DNA of 64,000 bases from Maylandia zebra (lineage: Eukaryota; Chordata; Actinopteri; Cichliformes; Cichlidae). The first letter of the stretch is position 1, and every line of letters starts with the position of its first letter. The DNA is taken from the NCBI RefSeq assembly GCF_041146795.1, contig NC_135178.1:7992344-8056343 (forward strand), read 5' to 3'. Made by a program: the position numbers and the translations under genes. Positions 35,857 through 48,468 of the stretch are shown piece after piece. The notes beneath the pieces were generated by a model. The model made no database searches. It was not told where the DNA came from and saw only the letters and a program-made list of their open reading frames with translations.

Positions 35857-35896
35857 CAAGATGATGACATAGATCCTTTGTTATGTCATCATCTTG
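35857..35896 (+). promoter_or_regulatory. Inverted repeat in putative promoter of dual-kinase gene, copy 3
   Basis: Same perfect 15-base inverted repeat and motif order as in copies 1 and 2. Confidence 0.5.
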
Positions 35897-36043
35897 CTGA
35901 GAGAAAAAACCCTTAAGTAGGAGCTTTGCTCTGTTAAACTTTAATGCTCAACGGACCTTGACCTGACAGCAAGCAAACCCTTTTTGGAGAGTTTTGAGAG
36001 AATTTTACTTAGCAATTCACCGACCAAGCCGACACATTTCACC

Positions 36044-38326
36044 ATGTCAGCTCACCCATCCTTCAGCTCAAATGAGCTTGGATTAGTTAAAGGGAGCATT
36101 TTGGGAAAGCACTACAAGGTAGAGGCTTTCCTTGGAGAAGGGGGCTTTGGTATTGTAGCCAAATGTCGTGATACCATGACTAACCGAGCTGTGGCTATTA
36201 AAGTGAACAAGAGCCGCCCTGATATTCTGCAACAGGCGAAATTGGAAATTTTCATCCTGGAGCAGCTGCGAAGGTTGGATTCAGATGCCGCCAACATTGT
36301 TCAATGGAACGGCTTTTTTCACGACGGAGAGCGGGTTTGCCTGAAATTTGAACTCCTTGATCAATGCCTGAGGGACTACATAGGGGACCGGAAAAACCAC
36401 TGTCTCCCCATAAGCGAAGTCAGGCCAATTTTAGGTCAACTGACAAATGCTCTGTCCCACCTGGGTTCTGTGGGAATGGTGCACGCTGACCTCAAACCTG
36501 GAAACATCATGGTTGTAAACCGCCATGAGTCTCCCATCAAAGTCAAACTTATAGACTTTGGCCTCGCATGTCCTGCGTCTGCAGTGATGCCTGGTGACCG
36601 TGTGGGGACGGTTGGTTATTGTGCACCTGAGGTTATGCTTGGCCTTCCTTACAATGAAGCAATTGACATGTGGTCTCTGGGGCTGGTAGCTGTGGAGCTT
36701 GCTACAGGACTGCCACTCTACCCTGGAAATGAAGACTATGATGTTTTGAAATTCATCATAGAGACTCAGGGTCAGCCACCAGATCATGTTCTAGACTCTG
36801 GCGTCTACACTGAAGACTATTTCATTGAAGACAAAGACAAGCAACAGCGCTGGACATTTAAGACTGACCTACAATTTCAGTATGAGACAGGATATGAGTC
36901 CCTGGAGACAAGATGCATAAAACTGACGCGTCTGGATGACCTTGAACAAATAATAATGTTTAGACGAGGACCAGAAGCTGGCCAACGCTTATTTGTCAGC
37001 TTAATTAAACAGATGTTGGCCTTGGATGCACACCAGCGGATAACACCCTCGGAGGTTCTCCGGCATCCCTTTTTCAGCCCTAAGAGTTCCCTGTGCATTG
37101 ACATGAGTGCTGAAATATCACAAAACCCTGTGGTCTTTCAGCACCCTTCAAACTTGGAAAGCAAGAGATCACAGAAAATCAACTGCAGTTTTCAAAACTC
37201 GGTTGAATTTTCTCAGCAAGTATTCGTCCACACATCAGCCAGTCCATCATTCAGCTCAGATGAGCTTGAATTAGTTAAAGGGAGCATTTTGGGAAAGCAC
37301 TACAAGGTAGAGGCTTTCCTCGGAGAAGGGGGCTTTGGTATTGTAGCCAAATGTCGCGACACAACAACCAACCAAGCTGTTGCCATTAAAGTCAACAAGA
37401 GCGACCCTGATATTCTGCAACAGGCACATGTGGAAATTTTCATCTTGGAGCAGCTGCGAAGGTTGGATCCAGATGCCGCCAACATTGTTCAATGGAACGG
37501 CTTTTTCCACGACGGACAGCGGGTTTGCCTGAAATTTGAACTCCTTGATCAATGCCTGTGGGACTACATAGGGGACCGGAATAAACAGGGTCTCCCCATA
37601 AGCGAAGTCAGGCCAATTTTAGGTCAAATCACAAATGCTCTGTCCCACCTGAGTTCTGTGGGAATAGTGCACGCTGACCTCAAACCTGGAAACATCATGG
37701 TTGTAAACCGCCATGAGTCTCCCATCAAAGTCAAACTTATAGACTTTGGCCTCGCATGTCCTGCGTCTGCAGTGATACCTGGTGACTTTGTGGGAACGGT
37801 TGGTTACTGTGCACCTGAGGTTATGCTTGGCCTTCCTTACAATGAAGCAAGTGACATGTGGTCTCTGGGGCTGGTGGCTGTGGAGCTTGCTACAGGGCTG
37901 CCACTCTACCCTTCGGAGAATGACTATGATTATCTGAAATTCATCATAGAGACTCAGGGTCAGCCACCAGATCATGTGCTAGACTCTGGCGTGTACACTG
38001 AAAACTATTTCATTGGAGACAAATACAAGCAACAGCGCTGGACATTTAAGACGGAAGAACAATATAAAGGCTCTGTTCCAGGGACAGGACATGAATCCCT
38101 GGAGACAAGATACATAATACTTACACGTCTGGATGACCTTGAACAGCTAATGATGTTTAGACGAGGACCAGAAGCGGGCCGACGCTTATTTGTCAGCCTA
38201 ATTAAACAGATGTTGGCCTTGGATGCACACCAGCGGATAACACCCTCTCAGGTTCTCCGGCATCCCTTTTTCAGCCCTGGCCTCTCTAAAAGGTTCCCAT
38301 GTATCAACATTGAAAGACCATACTGA
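36044..38326 (+). CDS. HIPK-like protein with two tandem kinase domains, copy 3
   Basis: 760 residues, intronless, with all catalytic motifs present in both domains and the same start as the other copies. It is closest to copy 2. Distinct changes: G114 in domain 1 (YIGDR, as in domain 2), L for V in domain 2 ATG(V/L)PLYP (as in domain 1), KGSV for KDSV, and AGRRL for AGQRL. Two of these match the other domain of the same protein, hinting at exchange between domains. Confidence 0.9.
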   Translation: MSAHPSFSSNELGLVKGSILGKHYKVEAFLGEGGFGIVAKCRDTMTNRAVAIKVNKSRPDILQQAKLEIFILEQLRRLDSDAANIVQWNGFFHDGERVCLKFELLDQCLRDYIGDRKNHCLPISEVRPILGQLTNALSHLGSVGMVHADLKPGNIMVVNRHESPIKVKLIDFGLACPASAVMPGDRVGTVGYCAPEVMLGLPYNEAIDMWSLGLVAVELATGLPLYPGNEDYDVLKFIIETQGQPPDHVLDSGVYTEDYFIEDKDKQQRWTFKTDLQFQYETGYESLETRCIKLTRLDDLEQIIMFRRGPEAGQRLFVSLIKQMLALDAHQRITPSEVLRHPFFSPKSSLCIDMSAEISQNPVVFQHPSNLESKRSQKINCSFQNSVEFSQQVFVHTSASPSFSSDELELVKGSILGKHYKVEAFLGEGGFGIVAKCRDTTTNQAVAIKVNKSDPDILQQAHVEIFILEQLRRLDPDAANIVQWNGFFHDGQRVCLKFELLDQCLWDYIGDRNKQGLPISEVRPILGQITNALSHLSSVGIVHADLKPGNIMVVNRHESPIKVKLIDFGLACPASAVIPGDFVGTVGYCAPEVMLGLPYNEASDMWSLGLVAVELATGLPLYPSENDYDYLKFIIETQGQPPDHVLDSGVYTENYFIGDKYKQQRWTFKTEEQYKGSVPGTGHESLETRYIILTRLDDLEQLMMFRRGPEAGRRLFVSLIKQMLALDAHQRITPSQVLRHPFFSPGLSKRFPCINIERPY

Positions 38327-38484
38327 ATCAGTCTCCAGCATGGCATCTTCCACCCTGGACAAAAGTGATAAAAATACAAACTGGGGTTGGAAAATGACAT
38401 TAACAGCAAATTACAATGCAAAAATTAATTAAGCTGCTCCAAAAATGATCACTTTGGCTTCTTTTTTTTAAATTTTCACTCCCC

Positions 38485-38622
38485 CCACCCCAACCAGTCG
38501 TGGCAGAGGGCTGTCCCTTCCTGAGCCTGGCTCTGTTGAAGGTTTCTTCCTTTTTAAAGGGAGTTTTTCCTTCCCACTGTCGCTAAATGCTTGCTCATAG
38601 GGAAATCTTCTGATTGTTGGAG
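38485..38622 (+). repeat. Shared 3' interspersed module after kinase gene (A3)
   Basis: Copy of the block at 4550-4687. Confidence 0.75.
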
Positions 38623-40099
38623 TGGCCAAAACTCTAGGGGAAGTAGCAATTCTTGTGAAAATTTTAAAAAAAAAAGCCTACCAATCTTCAAAGCGCAGCA
38701 GTGGACACCTTACCATCACATCAGTCCTTCAATCAGACCTAAAACACCACCTTTACAGAAATAAATTCCATACAAATTGGAAATAAATTGCGTAATAATT
38801 GTTGTTTTTGATTATTTATAAATATATAGAGCTACCCTTCAGCCTCCTAGTAGACATACCTGTGTTATGAATGTGAAACTCCTCTGATTTTCAGAAAAGT
38901 TGACCTCTGACCTTGAAGTCAAGGTCATTGAGATTTAAGCTTCACAGAGATTTTCAGTAGATGCAACCATGGTATTGACTTGAAAATTCTACACTATCAA
39001 AGACTTAGGTGCCCACAGCACCGCGCCATATACAAAAGATTTTTCTATTCATTTATGTATTATTAGTTTATTTATTTCTTCATCCCGCTCTCTCTCTTTT
39101 TTTTAATTCACCTTTCTGTTGCGATGCTCTGGACATTTCTAAACCCCACAAGTTCAGCCTCAATTTTCAACCCAATTTTCCTATACTTTCACTTGAACAC
39201 GTCCAGCCTTCACCTCTCACCGGTCCTCGTCCCCTCTTCTCACAGCTTCCTGTGTGGCCTCCCAAATCAAACACAGGCCCAAATCAGCCGTTTCTTCTTC
39301 TCTGTTCATTCTCTCTTCATCTTTTCAGTCTTTTCTTGGCGGTTAACTCCCAGCATGGCAAATATGAACTCAGACAGTCCAATGCAGTGCTTTCACACAG
39401 TCATGTCACTGGTACTCTTTCCAGCTTGTAATTCAGAGCACATGTTCCATTAACATACATGCTGCTGGACCCTTCAGTGTTTTAGGTCAGTTGTACTGTC
39501 TTCTGCCTGCTGTTAATTCTTCAAATCTACGGTGTTGTTCTGTCTGTTTTCTGTCTTCATCAGGAGATTGACTGTCCTTTAAGCTTCTTCTCAGGATAAG
39601 GGCAGGATGAGAGGTGAAGCTGTAAAATTTCAGCCAAAGCCTGGCCTGTTTGTCGTTCCAATTATGTTAATCTATCATTTTGCCGCTGTACTCATCTGAG
39701 GTTGAGCCAAGTCCATGGGCACCTGTATTAACACACTAAGACATTTATTTAATATCATTTTCATTACTATTTCTTAGCACTTTCACTCTCTAATTCCTCT
39801 GTTTTCCTTTTGAAACGTCTCTCACAAGCTCACAAGCTATATTCAGACTTCCTGCTTCACTTCCTGCCAGACACACACACACACACACACACTCTTCACT
39901 TTACTGGATTTTCATCCGTTTCTACAGCCTAATCAAGCTCTTATTTTATGTTCACACTCTATATACCCTCTGTAACTCTACTAATTCTAATATAAAAAGA
40001 ATGCACCCTCAGCACAGAAAAACAGAAAAGTCAGTGATGTACTAATGTAGCAAAAATAGGAAACATTAGAACTGTAAATGTTTTCTTCCTTGTCTGCAG

Positions 40100-40320
40100 A
40101 TTAACAGTCCACAGGTTGGGTGCTTGCACTCTGATTCGTTCCCTGGAGATGAAGGAGAGAGAGCTCAGAGGACAGCAAGATGGAGGAGTGAAGGAGAAGG
40201 TGGTGCAGCTCAGTGTCCAATCAGGAGTGAGCAGTTCTTTCACCACCTTCATTGCTGTCAACAAAGACAACAGAGAGGCGATCCAAGGACCTCTGCACCG
40301 CAGACATATTCTACCACCCT
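40100..40320 (+). pseudogene. Stranded exon resembling VWA5A (A3)
   Basis: Same exon and splice borders as in A1 and A2. The poly(T) insertion lies about 100 bases downstream, in the presumed intron. Confidence 0.6.
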
Positions 40321-40409
40321 GTGAGGTTTGTTTAAAGCAAACAAAGCAATACCATGAAACTGTTAACAGCAGGATGTCAGAGTCAATAGAGAGGACTCAA
40401 AAGAGCAAC

Positions 40410-40421
40410 TTCAAATCAAAC

Positions 40422-40462
<41 letters not shown>

Positions 40463-40532
40463 CTTTTTAAATGACATCAGAAACAGCAGTATGCGACATT
40501 ACGTGATGGCAGAGCTTCAGTTCATCCTTTGT

Positions 40533-40565
<33 letters not shown>

Positions 40566-40580
40566 CAAATCAAACTATTT
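40410..40580 (-). mobile_element. Retroposed insertion unique to A3, with 17-bp target duplication
   Basis: TTCAAATCAAACTATTT occurs at 40410-40426 and again at 40564-40580, bracketing an insert absent from A1 and A2. The insert is poly(T), about 70 unique bases (40463-40535), then another poly(T). Read on the minus strand it is A-run, short core, A-run, typical of LINE-mediated retroposition. The core source is not recognised. Confidence 0.85.
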
Positions 40581-42662
40581 ATGTAGTAGGTGTTTCTTTG
40601 CCAATGTCTTTCCCCTGCATTAGAAAGTAATAAGCCAGATGGAAGTACAACACACATCTATGCATTTCTATAAAAACTGACCTGCCCTGAACTTATAATC
40701 TCTCTCTCTCTCTCTTTGTTTTTCCTTAAAGTGATGGCTGTCCATTCGTCCTGTAAAAGTTGTAAATATAAACCTGAATGAATGGGAGTAGAAACTGTGT
40801 GTGCGCATGAAGACATGCTTGTGTCGCTGAGATTGAACAGATTTATGTATGTTCACGTAGCCAAGTGATAATCATATATAATAATCACTGAATAGTAATA
40901 ATGTTATTGAACAGGTTAAACATTTAGATATCACAAAAAGTTGCAAAAAAGCAAAAAAAAAACCCACACACAGCTGTGAAGTCAGCTGCACATGAATAAC
41001 ATTAGTACAATGACAACTTTAATCAGAGTGAGTTCAGAAGATCCAAAAGTGGGACACTAAAAACAAGCTAGTGAAAGCAAAAAGTGACTTTGAAAAATTT
41101 ATTTCATAGAATTAAAGCACTGATAGGAAAAAAAACTAAACATGAGAAGAATGGCAATCCTGCAGCGACCAATCAAAGAAGACTGTAATGGCTGCATTGT
41201 AAAGAAGTGAGTGAAGAAAGCTGATTTTTTTTTAGTTTTTCTGAGATATGCAGAGTTTTAACGAACAATTTGAACACTATTATTCATTTACATTATTTGT
41301 TCTCAACAGAGATGGGCAGTAATGCGTTACAAGTAACGAGTTACTGTAATCCGATTACAGGCACTTGCCCTGGTGGCCATTCTTTCAGTGGGCATTTCTC
41401 AACAACAACTACAAACACTAGTGAAGTGAATGGGCATTTAATTAAATAATGAAACATTTAATTCAATAATTAATGGCATATTTAATTCATTCATTTTGTC
41501 ACTCCTGGCCCTCCACACCTCACTGCCATGATTGTTTGTGTAGTTATTGGATTCTAAAACTACTAGAATAGAATAGAAAACACATAAGATGCAGTCTCTG
41601 TTTTTTCTTCACCTTATTAATTTGAACTGAACTGAAATAAATCCGTTCTTTTCTGTATGGTAATGACTAGGACCTGTCCCAGCTGTCTCTGGTGGATTCA
41701 GTATTGTCTCCAATGTTTCTGATAACTTCCAGTTTGGGAAGTTTCCCATGCAGGTGAGGAATGCAGTGACTGACAGACTACCCCTCCTTCATTTAGGACC
41801 CATGCCAAACACTGAGTAAAGACTTCCTTGCATTAAACCTGCATAGCTGTTTTCACATTTATAACAAATCACCTAAGTGACCGGCAGTGATCGTATAGTG
41901 CTCTGAGTTGTTGCCTAAACAAGCCCTCTTCAAATCGGAGTTACAGCAGAGAGAATATGGCACTGAAGCAATGATGACAGCTTTAATAACCTATTTTATC
42001 TTCAATTATTCTTGTATGAAATTCTCTTAAAGTAGCAACTGAATTTCAACCAACTCAGCTAGCGCTGCATATTTTATTTCCTCTGTTAAAATAAAATGTG
42101 GCGGAGCCCAGCTGTAATTGTACCTTGCATTAATATGGTGTATTATTGATGGTGACACAGCACTGCTTAGCATGTCGTCCTGAATCTCAGGTGTGCCAAT
42201 GACCTGTGCAGTATATGAGGCACTAAAATCCTGGTGGATTTCTGGGATACGAACAGGACGGAGTCATGTGAGCTCTATCAATATTGCACCACTTACGTCT
42301 CAGACCTGTATTTATGTATTTATGCACTGAAATCGCGCTGTAATATCCAGTTAACTGTCCACATTTGTACTCTGTTTTTCCATTTATTATATTTTTTTTC
42401 ATTAATTTGTCTGAAAAAAGATCCACGTAGTAACCAAAGAGAGACTAAATCAATGGTCTCTAATAGCAGCCAAATTATAAGAGCTTTCATTAGTGATGGT
42501 GAGATGAAGCCTTGTGATGAACTGAAGCTTTCCATCCAACTGGTCGACTCATGGTTCGAAGCATTGTGACGATTCATTGGCTCTACTGCGCCATCAAGTG
42601 GACGATTAAAGTCAGACAGGCTCAATGATTATAATGATGTGATGTGTAAACCTCTAAACTTA

Positions 42663-43943
42663 CAGTTTTTTCTGAATGCTTAAACCCTAACTGTGATTCC
42701 TGTAGCACAATCTCTAAAACTATTCAGACTTATAGCAAAACCACTCACTGAGTTTGCAAAACTAAAAGCACATAAACTGCTTTGCACTCAGTTTGCAATT
42801 TTGTAACACACACTTTGCAAAACGGTAGGCACAATTCACTGCACAACACTCAATTACCAAATTTCCAACACACTCCTAGCAAAAGTATACACATGTATGG
42901 CTATCATTAACACTAATTTGCCAACTGTCTGGCACACTTTCACATGTGAAAACTTTTTTAGATAATTAGTTCACTTTGCAATCAGCCTAAGCACTATAAT
43001 ACAGGTAAGCTGTGTGTGCGGAGTACAATGGAGGGAGCAGAAAGAGTGAGAAGTAGAGGAGGCCGAGGAAGAGGACGTGGAGGTGAAGAAGTAGGATGAA
43101 GAGGACGACAAGGACAAGGAGGAGCAAGAGGAAGACGAGGAGGGGGGAGAGGAAGATGAGGAGGGGGGAGAGGAAGGGTAGGAAGAGTAAGAAATAGAAT
43201 TGCTGATGACAATAGTGGACCATGTAATCAACCATGTAATCAACCGTGGAATGACCCTGAGGGTAGCTGGCCAACGGGTCCAGCCTAACTCGAGCCGCTA
43301 CACTGTAGCAAGTACCATAAGGACATCTTGAAATGAGAATCGGTTAGTACAGTCACTTCGCACAAAGATTTGTAGCACTGCCATATGCCAATGAGAAACA
43401 CACCAATACCATTGATGTAAAAATACTGAAATTGTTACTTTACAGAATTGCTAGATGACCAGATGCTGGGGGCAGAGGAAGCATGTTCACTGCAGACCAA
43501 GTAACCCATATAGTCATTATGGCGATTGCAAATAATCCTATACTTGGAAATGAACACTTGTGTTTGTTTTGATGTGTTTCAAGTACACCAGTACTTGAAG
43601 TTTGGATCCCTCTATGCTTATGGATCTATGACAGAAGTATGAGCTCAAACTGACATAGCCTACCTTGTGCACAGAGAAAGCAAAAGCCAGATGTGTTTTG
43701 TATTCATACCATCAGTGTGCAGTTGGCGCATTGTGTGCTTAGTAGATGATGGCTTGTGTGTACTGTTTGATACGGAAACACCATTTTTACGAAGGTGTGA
43801 AGAGTTAATCTAGCTGTGTTTGCTTTTGCAAGAGAACTACAATGTTTTGATTATTGGGTGACAGGTTTTCTTATTTGTGTGAAGAGTTTTGCAAAATTAG
43901 CCAATAGTTACAAAAAATGTGCTTAGGCATTCAGAAAAAACTG
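42663..43943 (+). mobile_element. Decayed Tc1-like element E5 at A3/B3 junction
   Basis: Same TIRs and TA borders. The left flank is module A and the right flank is module B, the same junction type as E2. Confidence 0.9.
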
Positions 43944-45499
43944 TAATAGAATATAATTTTATATTTATATTTCAATATCACAGTAATCTTCCAATTTAGA
44001 ACTACAAGTTAAAAAAAAACTAACATAAATAAAATACACTTCAGCTAATTACTTAAAAAAATAATTTATTTTCCCAAACCACGCAGAGCCGCACTAAAAA
44101 GACTAAAGAGCCGCAGGTTGCTGACCCCTGCACTAACCTATTCAGCTGCTTGTGAATGCAAATATCTAATCAGCCAATCACATGCCAGAAAAAAAAAAGG
44201 GTGATTTAAGTGACTTTGAAGGCAGCATTGCTGTTGGTGACAGATGGGCTGTTTTACGTTTTTCAGACACTCCTGATCTTCTCAAATTTTCTCAGGAATT
44301 TACAGAGAACAGTCCAAACTGAAAAGCGAAATAAACATTTCCCTGGGTAAAAATGCCTTGTTGATTGCAGAAGTCAGAGGGGCGTGGCCATGCTGAAGGC
44401 AAGAGGAATTCTAAGCCAGTTTCTCAACCCAGCCCATCTGATATCAGTAACCACAACACATTCAAAGTCAATTAAAAGTCGCCTTTCTTGCCCGTTCCGA
44501 TGCTCGCTTTCAACTTTGAAATGAGACCACTTGGACAACAGTAATGATAAATAATTGCAAATAGAGCACGTTTACAGAATTTAATGTCATTTTTATAGAG
44601 CACCTCTTATTTTAAGAAAAGATGGGCGAGACGATTTTTGAAACTAACTGCAAATTAAGCACACAATATTTAATATCTGTATTTTACCATTTTGATAAGA
44701 CATATTTCAGTACTCCAAAACACTTTTATTAGACTGCCAACATGCTTACAAGTAGTAAATCCAGGTTAGTGGATCATAATTAAACATAACTCTGTGGCAA
44801 ACGCAGAGTTCAGCAGGCCATCAAGGAAGAAGTGACGTGCATTTCTGCAGTGTAAAGATTCACAAATGATTTTCTCCTTAATCTACAGTCACACAAAGCG
44901 CCAGGAAAATCTTTGGTGATGTTCTCAGATGATTCTGATGCTTATCACCCAGTTCCTCGTGATGTCCTCCACACCATCAACCCTCTGTCCTCCTCCCAGT
45001 TTCTTCCTCAGCTTGCCTTTCTTATGGCCACCCCTTCCAAAACCTGACTTTTTAACTTATCCGAGCCACTTTTTGTTCTTGGAGCGGAGCTTCCTCATCC
45101 CCCCGCCCTGCAGGAACTGGTGCTTCTGCTTTTTCTTGCGCTGCTTCATGATCTGATCCTTTGTTTTCAGCTCCGAGCGTGCTTTGTGGTCACCGGAGCT
45201 CTGTACGTTTGGACCTCGTCGGCCACGGCCACGACCTGGGAGAGGCATGACACAACAAAGAGGTTGGAGGTTATAGCTCGCAAGGCTGGAAGAGGGACTT
45301 GAAGTATTTACCTTTAGAGTTGAGTTAAAACATGGTGGCTGATGTTCTATATTTAACAGGCAGACATGTTTGTGCTATTCATTTTGATGCCTTCCTACCT
45401 CTTGCTGGCTTCCTGCCTCCTCCGCCTGTTTCTCCATCTGATCCAGATCCTGTATCATCAATCTTGTATTTTTTCCTTCACTCCTCATAACTGACATGT
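43944..45499 (+). repeat. Segmental duplication module B, copy 3 (truncated)
   Basis: Matches the first 1.5 kb of modules B1 and B2, then stops abruptly after CATAACTGACATGT, where the TIR element at 45505 follows. The coiled-coil gene is therefore missing from this copy. Confidence 0.93.
44925..45475 (-). pseudogene. Last two ddx54-like exons (B3)
   Basis: Exons at 45475-45399 and 45235-44925 only. The three upstream exons were lost at the B3 truncation. An 8-base insertion lies in the intron between them. Confidence 0.75.
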
Positions 45500-45504
45500 C
45501 AGAG

Positions 45505-45928
45505 CGTTCTCACTCCCGAGGCGTAACATGTCGACGTTTTGTCACGTCCCGCGGCGTTCCTGAGGAACGCGAAAGGAGACCTTCGGCGTTCTTATGGTAC
45601 GCGGCGGGTTATGGCTGGGATCCAGTGCAATGACGCTTCCGCGGTAATAGATGTTCCAGCCCTGTATTCCAGCCCTAAACCTAACCTTATCCCTAGCCCT
45701 GACCATAACCTTATTCCTGACCTTAACTAGGACTTTAATGAAGTTAAATAGTGTGTTTCTAAGCGATTTGAATAAAAAGAGCGAACATGTGTAGATTCAG
45801 TCCAGACGGTTCTCATATTTCCTCTTTTTTCCGAGGTCATCATTTAGGAACGTGGTGGGTAGCCGAAAACGTAATATGGTGACGATTTGTCACCTAGCGT
45901 AAAATGTTACGCTTTGGGAGTGAGAACG
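45505..45928. mobile_element. MITE-like TIR element at B3/copia border
   Basis: The 25-base terminal inverted repeats match at 23 positions; the left begins CGTTCTCACTCCCGAGGCG and the right ends TTTGGGAGTGAGAACG. It is 424 bases long with no transposase. No matching target duplication is seen: the left flank is module B and the right flank is copia coding sequence, so a rearrangement passes through the element. Confidence 0.75.
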
Positions 45929-48468
45929 GGTTGGACATTCGGGACATGGCTGAAAACTTCAACATTGAGGTAAAAACAACGGCGGGGTATAGTCCCTGGA
46001 GCAACGGACTACTGGAGAGACATAACATGACACTTACAGAAATCCTCCTGAAGGTAAAAAAGGAACGAGGATGTGACTGGCACACTGCGCTAGACTGGGC
46101 CCTTATGGCCAAAAACAGTATGCTTAATGTACATGGTTATAGTCCACATCAACTTGTGTTTGGCCAAAACCCCAACCTTCCTTCTGTGTTGATGGATAAG
46201 CCACCTGCCTTAGAGGGCACAACTGTAAGTGCAAGAGTAGCTGAACATATCTCAGCATTACATGCTTCCAGAAAAGCATTTACTGAGGCAGAGTGTTCAG
46301 AAAGGATCAGGAGAGCACTACGCAAACAACTTAGGCCTACAGATGACAAATATGAGGCAGGAGATAAAGTATACTACAAACGAGTCGACTGTACAGAGTG
46401 GAAGGGTCCAGGTGTAGTTATTGGGCAGGATGGAACTGTTGTATTTGTAAGACATGGGGGGACTCTTGTAAGAGTACACCAGTCAAGATTGACTAAAGTG
46501 GATTCACGGACTGGAGATAAACAAATATCACACAGTACTACTGATGATGACAACAAAGACGCAGTTGAAAATGATGACACTGACACACCCGATGGGGAAC
46601 AGAGTATTAGTGAGGAAGAAGACATCACTATTGACAGAGAAACTAACACTACAGAAAACATGTCTGTCACACACACTACAGAAAACATGTCTGTCACACA
46701 AACTGCAAATGAGCCCTCTACACCCACTGATCATGTCTCTGCAAATGTAAAGTTAAGATCAGGACAGCTGATTGCTTTTACCAACAGAGACAACGGTGTT
46801 CAACACACAGCCAGAGTGCTAGGCAGAGCGGGAAAAGCAAAAGGGCAATACAAAAACTGGTACAATGTGCAATATCTTGAGCATGATGGTAGTGAAGGTG
46901 AAAAGAAAGCTGTAGACATGTCACTTGTTGATGGTCTTTGCACTGAAGCTGAAAACAGAGATGCAGATGTACTCATAACAAGAGATATTTCCTTTGATTC
47001 TGCTAAGCAGCAGGAGATTGAGAGCTGGCAAAGTAATGGTGTGTTTGATGAAGTGAAAGACCTGGGTCAAAAATGTGTGTCTACTAGATGGGTCTGTACA
47101 CTCAAAGAAACTACTAATGGTGTTGTCCCAAAGGCTCGACTTGTGGCACGGGGGTTTGAAGAGGTAAATACTAAAGAACTACAGAAAGACTCTCCAACAT
47201 GTGCGTCTGAGTCCCTCAGACTGGTGCTAGCTGTGATATGTCAAAACAAGTGGAGAGTAAATTCAATGGACATTAAATCTGGCTTCTTGCAGGGAATGCA
47301 ACTGTCAAGAGACATCTATCTTCGTCCCCCACCTGAAGCTGGCAAGGACAATGTTCTATGGAAACTGAAAAAGTGTGTTTATGGACTTGCAGATGCTTCA
47401 CTTTATTGGTACAATAAGGTCAAAGACATTATGCTCAAAACTGGTGGTAAAATATCACAGGTTGATCCTGCAGTGTTCTATTGGCAGAATGAACAATCTG
47501 AGGTTACAGGAGTGCTTGCATGTCACGTTGATGATTTCCTTTGGGCTGGTTCAAGTCACTTTGCAACTCATATCATTCCTGTACTGAAATCTACCTTCCT
47601 TGTGGGCCGTGAAGAACATGACAGCTTTTCTTATGTTGGTATGGACATTTGTACAGTTAATGATGTAATAGAGGTGCATCAACAACTTTACATTGACAAC
47701 CTACAACCGGTTCAGTTACAAGCAGCACGGGCTGTACAGAGGGAGGCTTCCTTAAGTGAAACAGAACGTGAGCAACTCAGGTCAAAAATAGGACAGATTT
47801 TGTGGGTTGCCAAACAAACAAGGCCTGATGTTATGTTTGACACATGTAGCCTTGGATCTAATATCAAAGATGCAACTGTACAGTCTATTCATGAAGTGAA
47901 CAAAGTTATCCGTAAACTTAAGGCAGAGAAAGTGACTCTTAAGTTTCAGCACTTGGGTAACAGTGAGGATCTGGCATTGGTTGTTTTCAGTGATGCTTCA
48001 TTTGGCAACCTTCCTGATGGCGGTACTCAAGGAGGGGCATTAATCGTCCTTATGGGTAAAGGAGGAAAGTTTTGTCCTCTCTTCTGGCAGTCTAAAAAAA
48101 TCAGGCGCGTGGTCAGAAGTACACTGGCAGGAGAAACTCTTGCCATGTCAGATGGAATAGACAGTGCTGTCTTCCTGGCAACACTTTTTTCTGAGCTTAC
48201 AACTGGTAACACTGGTCTAAACGCTCTTCCTTTGATCTGTGTAACTGATAATCATTCCTTGTTTGATGCACTCAAGTCTACTAAGCAGGTTACAGAGAAG
48301 AGACTGAGGCTAGAAATGAGCAGCATTAAAGAGCTCATACAAGCCAAGAAAATCAGACAGGTTTGTTGGTCAGATTCAAAATCTCAACTTGCTGATTGTC
48401 TGACGAAAAAGGGAGTTTCACCTTTAACCCTTCTAAAGGCGCTAGATGAAGGACTCTGGATACTGTAA
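45929..48468 (+). CDS. pol: 5'-truncated Ty1/copia pol (integrase end, RT, RNase H)
   Basis: An open frame of about 846 codons without internal stops. It begins inside the integrase core: the NGLLERHN segment carries the last catalytic glutamate, while gag, protease and the front of integrase are missing. An acidic linker follows, then a copia-type RT with KARLVARGFEEV, MDIKSGFLQG and the HVDDFL active site, then RNase H with FSDAS, AGE, TDNHS and a final WSDSKSQLADCLTKKG. Copia elements reverse-transcribe their RNA in cytoplasmic particles and integrate the DNA copy. This copy cannot do so alone. It resembles the GalEa-like copia group known in fish, though that placement is from memory. The ATG at 45904 lies in the adjoining TIR element, so the real start is lost. 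Confidence 0.9.

Larger units (their letters stand above)
34009..42662 (+). repeat. Segmental duplication module A, copy 3
   Basis: Near-identical to A2 but about 156 bases longer, almost all explained by the poly(T) insertion plus target duplication at 40410-40580. Gene-free parts are otherwise as in A1. Confidence 0.95.

Noticed and set aside
40116-40586. 156-codon frame ending in poly-Phe
   Set aside because: Artificial extension of the VWA5A-like exon through an intron and the inserted poly(T) tracts.
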